Source of the DNA: Sulfurospirillaceae bacterium
Lineage (GTDB): Bacteria > Campylobacterota > Campylobacteria > Campylobacterales > Sulfurospirillaceae
Length of the DNA: 42,222 nucleotides
Reading direction: 5' to 3'
NCBI GenBank assembly: GCA_028693565.1
Contig: JAQUVE010000008.1
Location: 1-42,222 of the forward strand
The notes under the pieces are model-generated. The model did not search any database and was not told where the DNA came from. It saw only the letters and a list, made by a program, of their open reading frames with translations. Below are positions 19,922 to 29,263 of this stretch, one piece after another. Within the stretch, counting starts at the first letter, position 1. Every line of letters starts with the position of its first letter. Both the position numbers and the translations under genes were made by a program.

Positions 19922-21189
19922 TCTATATTGAAGATATTTCTGCAGATGAAGTACTCGATAGCCGAGGTAACCCAACCGTACGTGCAAAAGTAGTACTAAG
20001 TGATGGAACGATTGCAAGTGCGATTGTTCCTAGTGGTGCTAGTACAGGAAAACGTGAAGCACTAGAGCTAAGAGATGCAGATGCACGTTATATGGGTAAA
20101 GGTGTGCTCAAAGCGTGCGAAAATGTTAATACTGAAATCGCAGATGAATTGATGGGTATGAACCCTTTTAATCAAGCTATTATTGATGATGCGATGAAGA
20201 AATTGGATGGAACGGAAAATTATGGTCGCTTAGGTGCTAATGCCGTTTTGGGTGTTTCAATGGCCATTGCACGTGCTGCAGCTGCTAGCCTTGGAATGCC
20301 ATTGTATCGTTACTTAGGCGGCGCTAATGCTATGACTTTGCCGACTCCTATGTTTAATATTATTAATGGCGGTAGCCACGCTAATAATAGCGTCGATTTC
20401 CAAGAATATATGATTATGCCTTTAAATTTTGATAATTTTTCGGAAGCTCTACGTGCGTGTACTGAAGTTTATCACCAACTTAAGAAAATTATCGGCTCCA
20501 TGGGTGAGAGTACTGCTTTGGGTGATGAAGGTGGCTTTGCTCCCAATTTAAAAGACAATGAAGAACCAATAAAAGTCATTATGCAAGCCATTGAAAAAGC
20601 GGGTTATGAAGCAGGTAAGGATATTGCTATTGCATTGGACGTAGCAAGCAGTGAGCTTGTAGTCGAAGGTGGGTATAAACTTGATTCTGAAAAACGCACC
20701 CTTAGCAGTGCAGAGTTAGTGGCTTATTATGAAAATCTTTGTGCAAAATATCCTATTGTCTCTATAGAAGATGGATTAAGTGAAGATGATTGGGATGGTT
20801 GGAAACTATTAACTGAAAAACTAGGCGCAAAAGTGCAACTTGTGGGCGATGATTTGTTTGTTACCAATGAAAAGATTTTAGCAGAAGGTATTGCTAAAAA
20901 TATTGCAAACGCTATTTTAATTAAACCAAATCAAATAGGCTCTGTTACCGAAACTATGCGTACAGTGAGATTAGCCCAACGTAATAACTATAAATGTGTT
21001 ATGAGCCATCGAAGTGGTGAAAGCGAAGATGCCTTTATTGCAGATTTTGCAGTGGCGCTTAATACAGGTGAAATTAAAACAGGGGCAACTGCACGTGGCG
21101 AGCGAACCGCTAAATATAATCGTTTATTAGAGATTGAGCGAGAATTAAGCTTGAGCGAATATATAGGTCAACAACTGTTTTCTAAATGA
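19918..21189 (+). CDS. eno: enolase
   Basis: [80 protein letters not shown]. Confidence 0.98.
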   Translation: MIYIEDISADEVLDSRGNPTVRAKVVLSDGTIASAIVPSGASTGKREALELRDADARYMGKGVLKACENVNTEIADELMGMNPFNQAIIDDAMKKLDGTENYGRLGANAVLGVSMAIARAAAASLGMPLYRYLGGANAMTLPTPMFNIINGGSHANNSVDFQEYMIMPLNFDNFSEALRACTEVYHQLKKIIGSMGESTALGDEGGFAPNLKDNEEPIKVIMQAIEKAGYEAGKDIAIALDVASSELVVEGGYKLDSEKRTLSSAELVAYYENLCAKYPIVSIEDGLSEDDWDGWKLLTEKLGAKVQLVGDDLFVTNEKILAEGIAKNIANAILIKPNQIGSVTETMRTVRLAQRNNYKCVMSHRSGESEDAFIADFAVALNTGEIKTGATARGERTAKYNRLLEIERELSLSEYIGQQLFSK

Positions 21190-21464
21190 GTAACGTTTTA
21201 GACGATTTTGAAGAAGAAAATGAGGAGGGTGAAGATCAAGCCCTCTTTTATCTTAAAGTAATCGGTTTAGCCATTGTTGTTCTAGGATTTGGTATTTATA
21301 TTGGTGATGTTCTTTTTGGGAAAAGCTCCTTAGATGTGTTATTGAATCTTCAAGAAGACAAAGATACTTTGAGCGCAAAAATACAAAGCTTAAAAGAGGA
21401 AAATGCAGTTTTACAGAAAGAATTTTTTGAATTACGTCAACTAGACCCAGATAGGAGAAAATGA
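21186..21464 (+). CDS. small single-pass membrane protein with coiled coil (FtsB/FtsL-like topology)
   Basis: One TM then [41 protein letters not shown] overlap with eno. Confidence 0.7.
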   Translation: MSNVLDDFEEENEEGEDQALFYLKVIGLAIVVLGFGIYIGDVLFGKSSLDVLLNLQEDKDTLSAKIQSLKEENAVLQKEFFELRQLDPDRRK

Positions 21465-21465
21465 A

Positions 21466-22158
21466 ATGGTAAAAACAGCTTCGTTTCTTTTGCTGTGTGT
21501 TGCATGCATTAGCGCACGGGAAAATCCATTTGAGATGGCTGAGTCCTCCTCTATTGTAGGTAAAACAACACAAATTGAGCAGAAGCGTACCTCTTTTGAC
21601 ACAACAACACTTAAACTACCAAGTAGTGCTCGTATTCTTAAAAGTATTTCTATTACATTTCAAAACCTTGATGGCTCTATTAGCGAAGAAATTCAGAGTA
21701 TCGATAAAGACATTGATTGGCATAATACTCTAACACTATCGGCTATCAAAAATACTATGAATAAACCAAATGATGAAAATCCAATAGCTTTAACAGTAAC
21801 TACACCAGTATCTAAAAAAGATAGTTTATCTACGAAGCAACAAGCTATAAAAAGCCATACAAATCAATTTGTACTTAATGAAGCTATTCGTCTAGAAATT
21901 GATGATAAACAGCTCAAAATTCTCACAAAAGACACAAAAGTGAGAGATTTTTTAATTAATGATCCCTATAAAGTTGTTGTAGACTTTCAGAAAATAAGTT
22001 CTTTTGCAACTAAAACAGTAGAGCTAAAAAAATTACCCTTCATAGCTGCTACATTAGGAAATCATGATAATTTTTACCGCATTGCCATCACCTTAGATGG
22101 ACAATATCGTTATGATATACAAAAAATCGAAGAGGGATATCTAATTAGGCTGAAATAA
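21466..22158 (+). CDS. exported AMIN-domain-like protein
   Basis: N-terminal signal; RDFLINDPYKVVVDFQKISSFATKTVELKKLPFIAATLGNHDNFYRIAITLD is AMIN-like. Confidence 0.65.
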   Translation: MVKTASFLLLCVACISARENPFEMAESSSIVGKTTQIEQKRTSFDTTTLKLPSSARILKSISITFQNLDGSISEEIQSIDKDIDWHNTLTLSAIKNTMNKPNDENPIALTVTTPVSKKDSLSTKQQAIKSHTNQFVLNEAIRLEIDDKQLKILTKDTKVRDFLINDPYKVVVDFQKISSFATKTVELKKLPFIAATLGNHDNFYRIAITLDGQYRYDIQKIEEGYLIRLK

Positions 22159-22159
22159 G

Positions 22160-22191
22160 GTTACATGTAAAGAAAAATCCTTACATGTAAC
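22160..22191. terminator. 11-bp perfect inverted repeat between convergent genes
   Basis: GTTACATGTAA-AGAAAAATCC-TTACATGTAAC, one nt after the AMIN-like stop and just before the gltA 3' end; no clear U-tract. Confidence 0.5.
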
Positions 22192-22199
22192 TCAAAAAG

Positions 22200-23483
22200 T
22201 TATTTAGGAGTACGCTCCAATGGTCCAAGGTAAAGCTGGCGTGGGCGTGCTATTTTCATATCTGGTTGTTCTTTAAGTTCAATCCACTGTGAAATCCAAC
22301 CTGGCGTTCGACCAATCACAAAGATAACTGCAAACATCTCTTTTGGAATTTTAAGAGCTTGTAAAATTAATCCAGAATAAAAATCAATATTTGGATAGAG
22401 TTTTCGCTCGATAAAATATTCATCATTGAGCGCAATTTCTTCAATTTTATGTGCAACTGCCATTAATTCACTATCAATGGAGAGTTCATTGACCAGTTGT
22501 TTTTGAAGGTTTTTAAGAATTGTTGCACGTGGGTCAAAATTTTTATAAACTCTATGACCAAAGCCCATAAGCCTAAAAGGATCATTGTGGTCTTTGGCTT
22601 TTGCAATGTATTTATCAACATTGTCAACACTTCCAATAAGTTCTAGTTGGCGAATAACAGATTCATTGGCTCCACCATGCGCTCTTCCCCAAAGTGCACC
22701 AATACCTGCAGAAATAGCGGCATAAGGGTGTGCGTGAGTTGAAGCAACTACACGAACAGCAGTGGTTGAAGCATTTTGCTCATGATCTGCATGAAGTGTA
22801 AAAATTGTATCGAGAGCTTTTACTTCTATTGGCTTAAGGTCAATATGGTGATGAGGATAGCCTCTTAACATATAGAGAAAATTTTCAGTAAAGCCTTTAT
22901 CTAAATCAGGATATATAATAGGAAGACCCTGGGAATATCGATAAGAAAATGCTGCAATTGTAGGAATTTTGGCAATAATACGGTGTGCCATTTCCTTAAC
23001 CTCTTCTGGTGAATCCATATCTAAGTGATCAAAATAGAAAGTTGAAAGTGCTGAAACAGCTGAAGATAAAATAGCCATAGGATGAGCGTTATCTGGAAAA
23101 GCATCAAAAAGCTTACGCATACTTTCATGGATAAAAGAGCGTTTTTTAAGCTCATACAAAAAGTTTTTATATTGCTCTTTATTAGGGAGTTCTTTATGTA
23201 ACAACAAAAAGGCTGTATCCAAAAAGGATTTTCGAGTTGCTAAGTATTCAATATCGTATCCTCGGTACATAAGTTTACCAAGGTCGCCATCAATATAAGT
23301 GATGCGTGAGCGACAACTTGCAGTAGACGTAAAACCTCTGTCAAATGTAAACATACCTGTATTTGAATAAAATGAAGAAATGTCAACAACATCTTGTCCT
23401 ATAGTAGGTTTCAAAATGGGAAATTCAAACTCTTTACCCGTGCGGTTATCAATAACGGTAACAGTCTCTTTACTCATAGGCAT
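22200..23483 (-). CDS. gltA: citrate synthase
   Basis: GDLGKLMYRGYDIEYLA, LHADHEQNASTTAVRVVASTHAHPYAAISAGIGALWGRAHGGANESV, MGFGHRVYKNFDPRA. Start may be the in-frame ATG at 23477. Confidence 0.97.
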   Translation of the reverse strand: MPMSKETVTVIDNRTGKEFEFPILKPTIGQDVVDISSFYSNTGMFTFDRGFTSTASCRSRITYIDGDLGKLMYRGYDIEYLATRKSFLDTAFLLLHKELPNKEQYKNFLYELKKRSFIHESMRKLFDAFPDNAHPMAILSSAVSALSTFYFDHLDMDSPEEVKEMAHRIIAKIPTIAAFSYRYSQGLPIIYPDLDKGFTENFLYMLRGYPHHHIDLKPIEVKALDTIFTLHADHEQNASTTAVRVVASTHAHPYAAISAGIGALWGRAHGGANESVIRQLELIGSVDNVDKYIAKAKDHNDPFRLMGFGHRVYKNFDPRATILKNLQKQLVNELSIDSELMAVAHKIEEIALNDEYFIERKLYPNIDFYSGLILQALKIPKEMFAVIFVIGRTPGWISQWIELKEQPDMKIARPRQLYLGPLERTPK

Positions 23484-23652
23484 CCTTTTAAAATTATTGT
23501 TTTATCATTTTTGCTCTGTGACGTATTATATCAGATTTATATGAGCATCGTAATGATGAAATTAGTAATATTGTAAGCATCTTTGGTTTAGTTTTAAGAA
23601 TAGTAAAAAAGTTAATTTGAAAGTTTAGATAAAAATTTATTTTTTGGTACAT

Positions 23653-23689
23653 AATGACGTGGTTATCATAAAATAATGACCACGTCATT
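23653..23689 (-). terminator. strong hairpin downstream of bioB (terminator or operator)
   Basis: AATGACGTGGTTAT ... ATAATGACCACGTCATT, 11 bp perfect, extendable to 14 with one G.T; not followed by a U-tract. Confidence 0.45.
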
Positions 23690-23705
23690 TATAAGGATTA
23701 TATAC

Positions 23706-24551
23706 CTAAGTATGACATTGTGTCGCTAGTGAGTAACCAAGGGATTGAATCATCTCTAAATCGTGTTGAGGAAGTTGACCTTTTGTAGTGAGATAGTCAC
23801 CTATTACAATGGCATCCGCACCAGCAGCAAAAATATCTTTTTGTTTGCTTTTAAAGGTGATTTCTCGACCTCCTGCAACCATCAGCATTGTTTCAGGCAA
23901 GTTTTCACGCACCATTTGAATGATTGCTAAAGCTTCATCTTCACTTAAAGGTTTTGCAACTAAGGGAAGAGCAGGATTTGGATGATAAAAATTTAAAGGC
24001 ATCGTAGCGGGAGAGAGTTCTTTTACACTTTGGATAAAAGATATTCTATCTTCTTCGCTTTCCCCTAATCCAAAGATACCGCCACTACACAGATGTAGCC
24101 CTGCTTCTTTGACGTTGAGGCATGTTTGATAGCGCTCATCCCAACTATGGGTTGTACAGATTTTTGAATAATATGCTTTTGAACACTCTAAGTTATGATT
24201 GTAAGAATTGACTCCAGCATCTTTAAGTGCTAAAAGTTGCTCTGTAGTTGCCAAACCATTACATGCAATGAGATGAATATGTGGCAATGCCACTCGAACT
24301 GCACGAGCTGCCTCGCAAACAAAGGCAAGTTTTTTTTCATCTAGACCAAGTCCAGAAGTAACCAGACAAAAGCCAAGAGCACCATTTTGGGTAGCATTTT
24401 TAGCTTCAAAAACAATCTGCTCAATGGCTTTATACTTATAACGGTCAATTTTTGCGTGATGTTTTGCGCTTTGAGTACAAAACCCACAATCTTCAAGACA
24501 ACTTCCGCTTGAGATATTACAGATAGAACATAAAAAGATCTTTTTCTTCAT
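23706..24551 (-). CDS. bioB: biotin synthase
   Basis: Radical-SAM SGSCLEDCGFCTQSAKH; YNHNLECS; CSGGIFGLGES; AGGREITFK. Confidence 0.95.
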   Translation of the reverse strand: MKKKIFLCSICNISSGSCLEDCGFCTQSAKHHAKIDRYKYKAIEQIVFEAKNATQNGALGFCLVTSGLGLDEKKLAFVCEAARAVRVALPHIHLIACNGLATTEQLLALKDAGVNSYNHNLECSKAYYSKICTTHSWDERYQTCLNVKEAGLHLCSGGIFGLGESEEDRISFIQSVKELSPATMPLNFYHPNPALPLVAKPLSEDEALAIIQMVRENLPETMLMVAGGREITFKSKQKDIFAAGADAIVIGDYLTTKGQLPQHDLEMIQSLGYSLATQCHT

Positions 24552-24565
24552 AAAAACATATTTCC

Positions 24566-26635
24566 TTAAGCTTCAATTTTATGTTTGCACTTAATGCATT
24601 CATAAATCTCTTTTTTGCGAAGTTCACGTTTAGACATAGTGTAGCCACATTCAGGACATTTCTTCTCAGTTGGTTCATAATTAGAGATAAATTTACATTT
24701 CGGATAATTTCCACAGCCGTAAAATTTACCTCTACGAGAGCTTCGTTCGATGATATCACCACCACATTCAGGACATGGTACAGCAAGAGTAATTTTTTCT
24801 TTAGCTGGCATAGCTGCTTTGCTAAGGTTTTGAGTATATTTACATGTAGGGTATGTGCTACACGCGATAAATTCACCAAATCGTCCTTTGCGTTTCACCA
24901 ACTCTTTTCCACACTCAGGACACATTTCACCCGTGAAAACAACGACTTTTTGGCTTTCAATATTTGTTTTCCCTGCACTGACCTGCTGTTCAAACGGCTC
25001 ATAAAAATTCCATAGAGTTGTTTGCCAGTTCTCTTTATCTTCAGCGATTAAATCAAGTGTTTCTTCCATTGTTGATGTAAAAGATGAATCGACAATTTGA
25101 GGAAAGTGTTTTTCTAAAAGTTCAGTAACACTAAAAGCTATTTCACTTGGAATAAGTTGTTTTTTTTCAATAGAAATATAATCGCGAGCGGTTAAAACAG
25201 AAATGGTTGGAGCATAGGTTGATGGGCGTCCTATACCTAGGCTTTCTAATTTTTTAATTAAGCTTGCTTCTGAATAACGTGATGGTGGTTCTGTAAAATG
25301 TTGATTTGCTTCAATTTGGCTTAACTCAACGCTTTGGCCTAGGCTTAGATCAGGGAGCAATTTATCTTTATCATTATCGCCATAAGCTTTATAAAATCCA
25401 TCAAATAAGAGTTTTCGTCCACTGGCTTTAAATTTGCCACTTTCACTTTCAAAAATAAGTGTTTGCGACTCAAATCGTGCATTGTTCATTTGTGACGCAA
25501 TGAAACGGTTATAAATGAGTGCATAAAGTTTGAGTTCATCTGGTTTAAGAAAAGCACTCGCAACAGCAGGTGTGAAATCCAAAATAGTTGGGCGAATTGC
25601 CTCATGGGCTTCTTGCGCACCTTTGCTTTTATTGGCATAAAAACGTGGTTTTTCAGGTAAATATGCTTTCCCATAGGTATGAAGAATCTGTTCTCTTGCA
25701 CTTTCAATGGCTTCTTTGGCAATATTGAGGGAGTCTGTTCGCATATAAGTGATAACACCTTGTAAACCATTGTGTGTTTTAACACCTTCGTAAAGTGTTT
25801 GAGCAAGCATCATCGTTTTTTTAGGGGAATAGCCTAGTGCGCTTGAGGCACTTTGTTGCAATGTTGAGGTCATAAAAGCTGGGCTTGGGGAGCTTTCACG
25901 CTCTTTCTTTTCAATCAGTGCGACGGTAAAGGCTTCTTTTTCAAGTGTTTCTTTAATAAAACGTGCGCGTACTCCCTCAGAGATAGTCATTTTCTCTATT
26001 TTTTCGGTTTTAAATTCTATAAGAGATGCTTCAATCGTTTTGTTAAAAAGTGCGTCAATACTCCAAAATTCTTCAGGTATAAATGCTCTAATCTCTTTTT
26101 CTCTATCAACAACAATTTTAAGGCTTGAAGATTGGACTCTCCCCGCACTAAGTCCTTTTTGGATTTTAGCTGAAAGCAGTGGAGAGAGTTTGTAGCCGAC
26201 AATTCTATCGAGTAAACGCCTTGCTTGTTGCGCATTAACACTGTTAATGTCAAGCGTACGTGGATTTTCAAGCGCATGGGTGATAGCATTTTTAGTGATT
26301 TCATGAAAAACAATACGGGGAACTGTGTGAGGATCTTTTCCGATAGCCGCAGCAATATGAAATCCAATCGCTTCACCCTCTCTATCTTCATCCGTTGCGA
26401 TAAAGACGTGATCAGCTTCTTTGGCTAAATCTTTAATTTCTTTAACAACACTAGCATGGTCTTTGGGAACGCGATACTCTGGTGTAAAAGTTTGATTTTC
26501 GATTTTAATACCAAAACTACTTTTTGGAAGGTCTCGTATATGCCCTTTGGAAGCAATAATCGTATAGTTTTTACCTAAAAAATTCTTGATAGTTTTTGCT
26601 TTAGTCGGTGATTCGACAATAATTAAATTTTTCAC
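24566..26635 (-). CDS. topA: DNA topoisomerase I
   Basis: LIIVESPTKAKTIKNFLG, ATDEDREGEAIGFH, GLSAGRVQS, TYMRTDS and C-terminal four-Cys zinc ribbons. Confidence 0.97.
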   Translation of the reverse strand: MKNLIIVESPTKAKTIKNFLGKNYTIIASKGHIRDLPKSSFGIKIENQTFTPEYRVPKDHASVVKEIKDLAKEADHVFIATDEDREGEAIGFHIAAAIGKDPHTVPRIVFHEITKNAITHALENPRTLDINSVNAQQARRLLDRIVGYKLSPLLSAKIQKGLSAGRVQSSSLKIVVDREKEIRAFIPEEFWSIDALFNKTIEASLIEFKTEKIEKMTISEGVRARFIKETLEKEAFTVALIEKKERESSPSPAFMTSTLQQSASSALGYSPKKTMMLAQTLYEGVKTHNGLQGVITYMRTDSLNIAKEAIESAREQILHTYGKAYLPEKPRFYANKSKGAQEAHEAIRPTILDFTPAVASAFLKPDELKLYALIYNRFIASQMNNARFESQTLIFESESGKFKASGRKLLFDGFYKAYGDNDKDKLLPDLSLGQSVELSQIEANQHFTEPPSRYSEASLIKKLESLGIGRPSTYAPTISVLTARDYISIEKKQLIPSEIAFSVTELLEKHFPQIVDSSFTSTMEETLDLIAEDKENWQTTLWNFYEPFEQQVSAGKTNIESQKVVVFTGEMCPECGKELVKRKGRFGEFIACSTYPTCKYTQNLSKAAMPAKEKITLAVPCPECGGDIIERSSRRGKFYGCGNYPKCKFISNYEPTEKKCPECGYTMSKRELRKKEIYECIKCKHKIEA

Positions 26636-26712
26636 TACATTCCTATTTATATCTAAACGTTTTCCGTATTCTACCTAAAAAAGCTTCTTTTTAAAAATTT
26701 ACCTTTTGGTAC

Positions 26713-26739
26713 TAAAGTTTTTAAATGAGCTTCCGATAT
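26713..26739 (+). promoter_or_regulatory. sigma-28 (FliA) promoter of the flagellin gene
   Basis: TAAAGTTT-N11-TCCGATAT matches the FliA consensus TAAAGTTT-N11-GCCGATAA. Confidence 0.85.
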
Positions 26740-26751
26740 TGTTTTCATCAA

Positions 26752-26765
26752 AGGCAAGGATGCCT
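26752..26765 (+). promoter_or_regulatory. flagellin 5'UTR stem-loop 1, candidate CsrA site
   Basis: AGGCA-AGGA-TGCCT, 5-bp stem with AGGA loop. Confidence 0.6.
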
Positions 26766-26778
26766 GCGAAAATAAAAA

Positions 26779-26794
26779 GATAAAAGGATTTATC
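26779..26794 (+). promoter_or_regulatory. flagellin 5'UTR stem-loop 2: Shine-Dalgarno in hairpin loop, candidate CsrA site
   Basis: GATAAA-AGGA-TTTATC, 6-bp perfect stem directly followed by the ATG at 26795. Confidence 0.65.
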
Positions 26795-29227
26795 ATGGGT
26801 TTCCGTATTAATACTAACATTGCAGCGCTCAACTCTCATACAGCCGCTACAATGAACAACAGAAGTTTGGACAATTCTCTTTCTAAATTGTCTTCAGGTC
26901 TCCGTATCAACAAAGCAGCAGATGATGCTTCTGGTCTTGCGATTGCAAACTCATTGCGTGCACAAGCAAGCTCACTTGGTCAAGCAGTATCTAATGGTAA
27001 CGATGCGATTGGTTTGATTCAGACTGCCGATGGTGCGCTTAGCGAATACTCTAATATTCTTGATACTATCAAGACTAAAGCAGTACAAGCAGCGTCTGAC
27101 GGTCAAAACTCAGCTTCTCGTCTTGCGATTCAAAAAGATATCAATCGTTTGCTTGAGAACTTGAACAATATTGCTAAAACAACATCGTTCAACGGTCAAA
27201 AATTGCTTTCTGGTACATTCTCGAATAAAGAATTCCAAGTAGGTGCTAATGCAAATGAGACCATCAAAGCTTCAATCTCTTCTGCTGAGACAAGCCAAAT
27301 TGGTCAAACTAGTCGTGCTACTTTAACAGTTGCGGCTGGAGACAATCAATTGACTTTGAAAAGTGCAATCAGTGGACAAGAGATTACTCTTGAATCAGTG
27401 AGTATCTTGTCAAATAACAATCCGGCAAATGGCGTAGGAGCAATTGCTGGTGCAATCAATAAGTATAGTGCTGAAACAGGTATTACTGCAAAAGCTGTTG
27501 TAAGTTCAACAACAGAGGCAGCTATCAAAGCAGGTACTACAGGTGCTGATTTTGCTATCAATGGCGTCAATATTGGTGCAATCAATGTTTCAGCTAATGA
27601 CAGCGAAGCTACTTTGATGACAGCAATTAATAATAAATCTACTGAAACAGGTGTCAATGCAACAAGAACAGTAGATGGAAAAATTACATTGACATCAACA
27701 GATGGTCGCGCAATTAGTGTTACAGGAGATATTTCTGCAACAACTGGAAGTACAGCTGAGCAAATGAGTACTATTGGTCATCTTGAAGTTGTTCAAGCAG
27801 GTTCTTCTACGTTCCAAATTACTGGATCAGACCTTGGTTCCGCTGTTGGTGCAGATATTACTACTTCTGGTACTACAAATATGGTTCAAGACTCTCAATT
27901 AGCTATAGGTAGTATCATTGCTTCAGGAAGCGTTCTCGCAAAAGGAACAAAAACAGGTGTTCTTATTACAGCAACTACTGGTATGAGCCTTGTTACAGAT
28001 TCTTCAACAGCAGATATGACATTGGCTGTAGGGTCAGTTCTTGGTAGTGGTACTATGCTTAATAAAGATACAGTTCTTGCTTCAAAAATTAGTGTCACTG
28101 GTACTACTGCATTAAGTAGTAGTATGTTTGTAAAAGCAGGTTCAACATTGGCTTCTGGTACTATCCTTGACGCAGGTACTGTTTTAAATCAAGACTTTAC
28201 TATTCAAGGTACTACCTATAAGGCAGGAATGACGCTTACTCAAGCCGTAACTATCACTACAAGCTCTGTTATTCTTTCAAAAGATATGACAATTAATGTC
28301 AATAAAACTACACCTACCTCAGCAATTGGTGATGGTAGTGTCTTGCTTGCAGGAACAATTTTAGGTGCAGATATTACTATATCTTCAACTTCAACGCTTG
28401 CAACGGATATGACGCTTAAAACAGGTAGTGTATTAGGTACTTCTACTCAAATGGCGGCTGGTTCTATTTTGGGGCAAAGTATCACTATTACTGCTGCACC
28501 ATTGGCGGCAACAACTACTCTTATGGATGTTAAAGTAGGTTCAATTCTTGCTACAGCTTCTACTATTAAAGAAGGATCTTCTTTAGGTGGCGCAACAGTA
28601 GTAGCAAGTGCTTTAACATTAAATAGTGATATGTTAGTGAAAGCAGGCTCCACATTGTTATCAGGAACTGTTTTAAAAGCAGGTACAGTGGTTACGCAAG
28701 ATCTAAGCGCACTCCAAGCGGGAAATGAAGGCGTTGCTATTGCTGCGGGTACTGTTCTTGGTACTGATCTTACATTAACAGCAGATGTTTATACACAAAA
28801 AGATATGACGCTTCTCAAAGGTTCTGGTACAGCTGGCTCTATTGCAGCAGGTTCAACATTGGCAGCAAATGGTGGAAATCAAAACAGTGTAGCACTTAGC
28901 GATGCTGAGTTTTCTAACTTATCTAAAATTGATGTTACAACACTTGAAGGTGCAATGAAAGCTATCGATACAGTTAGTGCGGCGATGACAAACCTAGATA
29001 CTATTCGTTCAGATTTAGGTTCTGTTCAAAACCAAATTACTTCTACAATTAACAACATTTCAGTAACGCAAGTAAACGTTAAATCAGCGGAATCAAATAT
29101 CCGTGATGTTGACTTTGCTGCAGAATCTGCGAACTTTAGTAAGTTCAATATTCTTGCACAATCTGGTTCATACGCTATGAGCCAAGCAAATGCAGTTCAA
29201 CAAAATGTATTAAGACTACTTCAATAG
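26795..29227 (+). CDS. flaA: flagellin with large variable region (flagellin hook-IN-like modules plus hexad-repeat domain)
   Basis: MGFRINTNIAALNSHTAATMNNRSLDNSLSKLSSGLRINKAADDASGLAIANSLRAQ N-terminus; AESANFSKFNILAQSGSYAMSQANAVQQNVLRLLQ C-terminus. Confidence 0.96.
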   Translation: MGFRINTNIAALNSHTAATMNNRSLDNSLSKLSSGLRINKAADDASGLAIANSLRAQASSLGQAVSNGNDAIGLIQTADGALSEYSNILDTIKTKAVQAASDGQNSASRLAIQKDINRLLENLNNIAKTTSFNGQKLLSGTFSNKEFQVGANANETIKASISSAETSQIGQTSRATLTVAAGDNQLTLKSAISGQEITLESVSILSNNNPANGVGAIAGAINKYSAETGITAKAVVSSTTEAAIKAGTTGADFAINGVNIGAINVSANDSEATLMTAINNKSTETGVNATRTVDGKITLTSTDGRAISVTGDISATTGSTAEQMSTIGHLEVVQAGSSTFQITGSDLGSAVGADITTSGTTNMVQDSQLAIGSIIASGSVLAKGTKTGVLITATTGMSLVTDSSTADMTLAVGSVLGSGTMLNKDTVLASKISVTGTTALSSSMFVKAGSTLASGTILDAGTVLNQDFTIQGTTYKAGMTLTQAVTITTSSVILSKDMTINVNKTTPTSAIGDGSVLLAGTILGADITISSTSTLATDMTLKTGSVLGTSTQMAAGSILGQSITITAAPLAATTTLMDVKVGSILATASTIKEGSSLGGATVVASALTLNSDMLVKAGSTLLSGTVLKAGTVVTQDLSALQAGNEGVAIAAGTVLGTDLTLTADVYTQKDMTLLKGSGTAGSIAAGSTLAANGGNQNSVALSDAEFSNLSKIDVTTLEGAMKAIDTVSAAMTNLDTIRSDLGSVQNQITSTINNISVTQVNVKSAESNIRDVDFAAESANFSKFNILAQSGSYAMSQANAVQQNVLRLLQ
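27890..28875 (+). repeat. degenerate protein-level tandem repeat in flagellin
   Basis: About eight units of the form DMxxxxGSxLxSGTxLxAGTVLxxDxTIT..., with GS/GT every ~6 residues; weakly conserved in DNA. Confidence 0.85.
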
Positions 29228-29240
29228 TCGATTTTCTTAT

Positions 29241-29261
29241 GGCCGAGCCTTTGGCTCGGTC
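29241..29261. terminator. 9-bp GC-rich hairpin between convergent flagellin and maf genes
   Basis: GGCCGAGCC-TTT-GGCTCGGTC, 14 nt after the flagellin stop; T-tract absent. Confidence 0.55.
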
Positions 29262-29263
29262 AA

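Noticed and set aside
24581-25015. 144-aa plus-strand ORF
   Set aside because: Entirely antisense inside topA with Phe/Thr-rich low-complexity translation; a shadow ORF.
27346-28653. Minus-strand ORFs inside flagellin
   Set aside because: Shadow ORFs produced by the repetitive Ala/Thr/Ser codons of the plus-strand gene.
27890-28875. Recent DNA-level tandem duplication or phase-variable repeat in flagellin
   Set aside because: Units align in protein but differ widely in DNA and length; no homopolymer or short tandem tract suited to slipped-strand switching was evident.
29241-29261. Classic Rho-independent terminator for flagellin
   Set aside because: The stem is good but no U-tract follows on either strand; kept only as a moderate-confidence hairpin.
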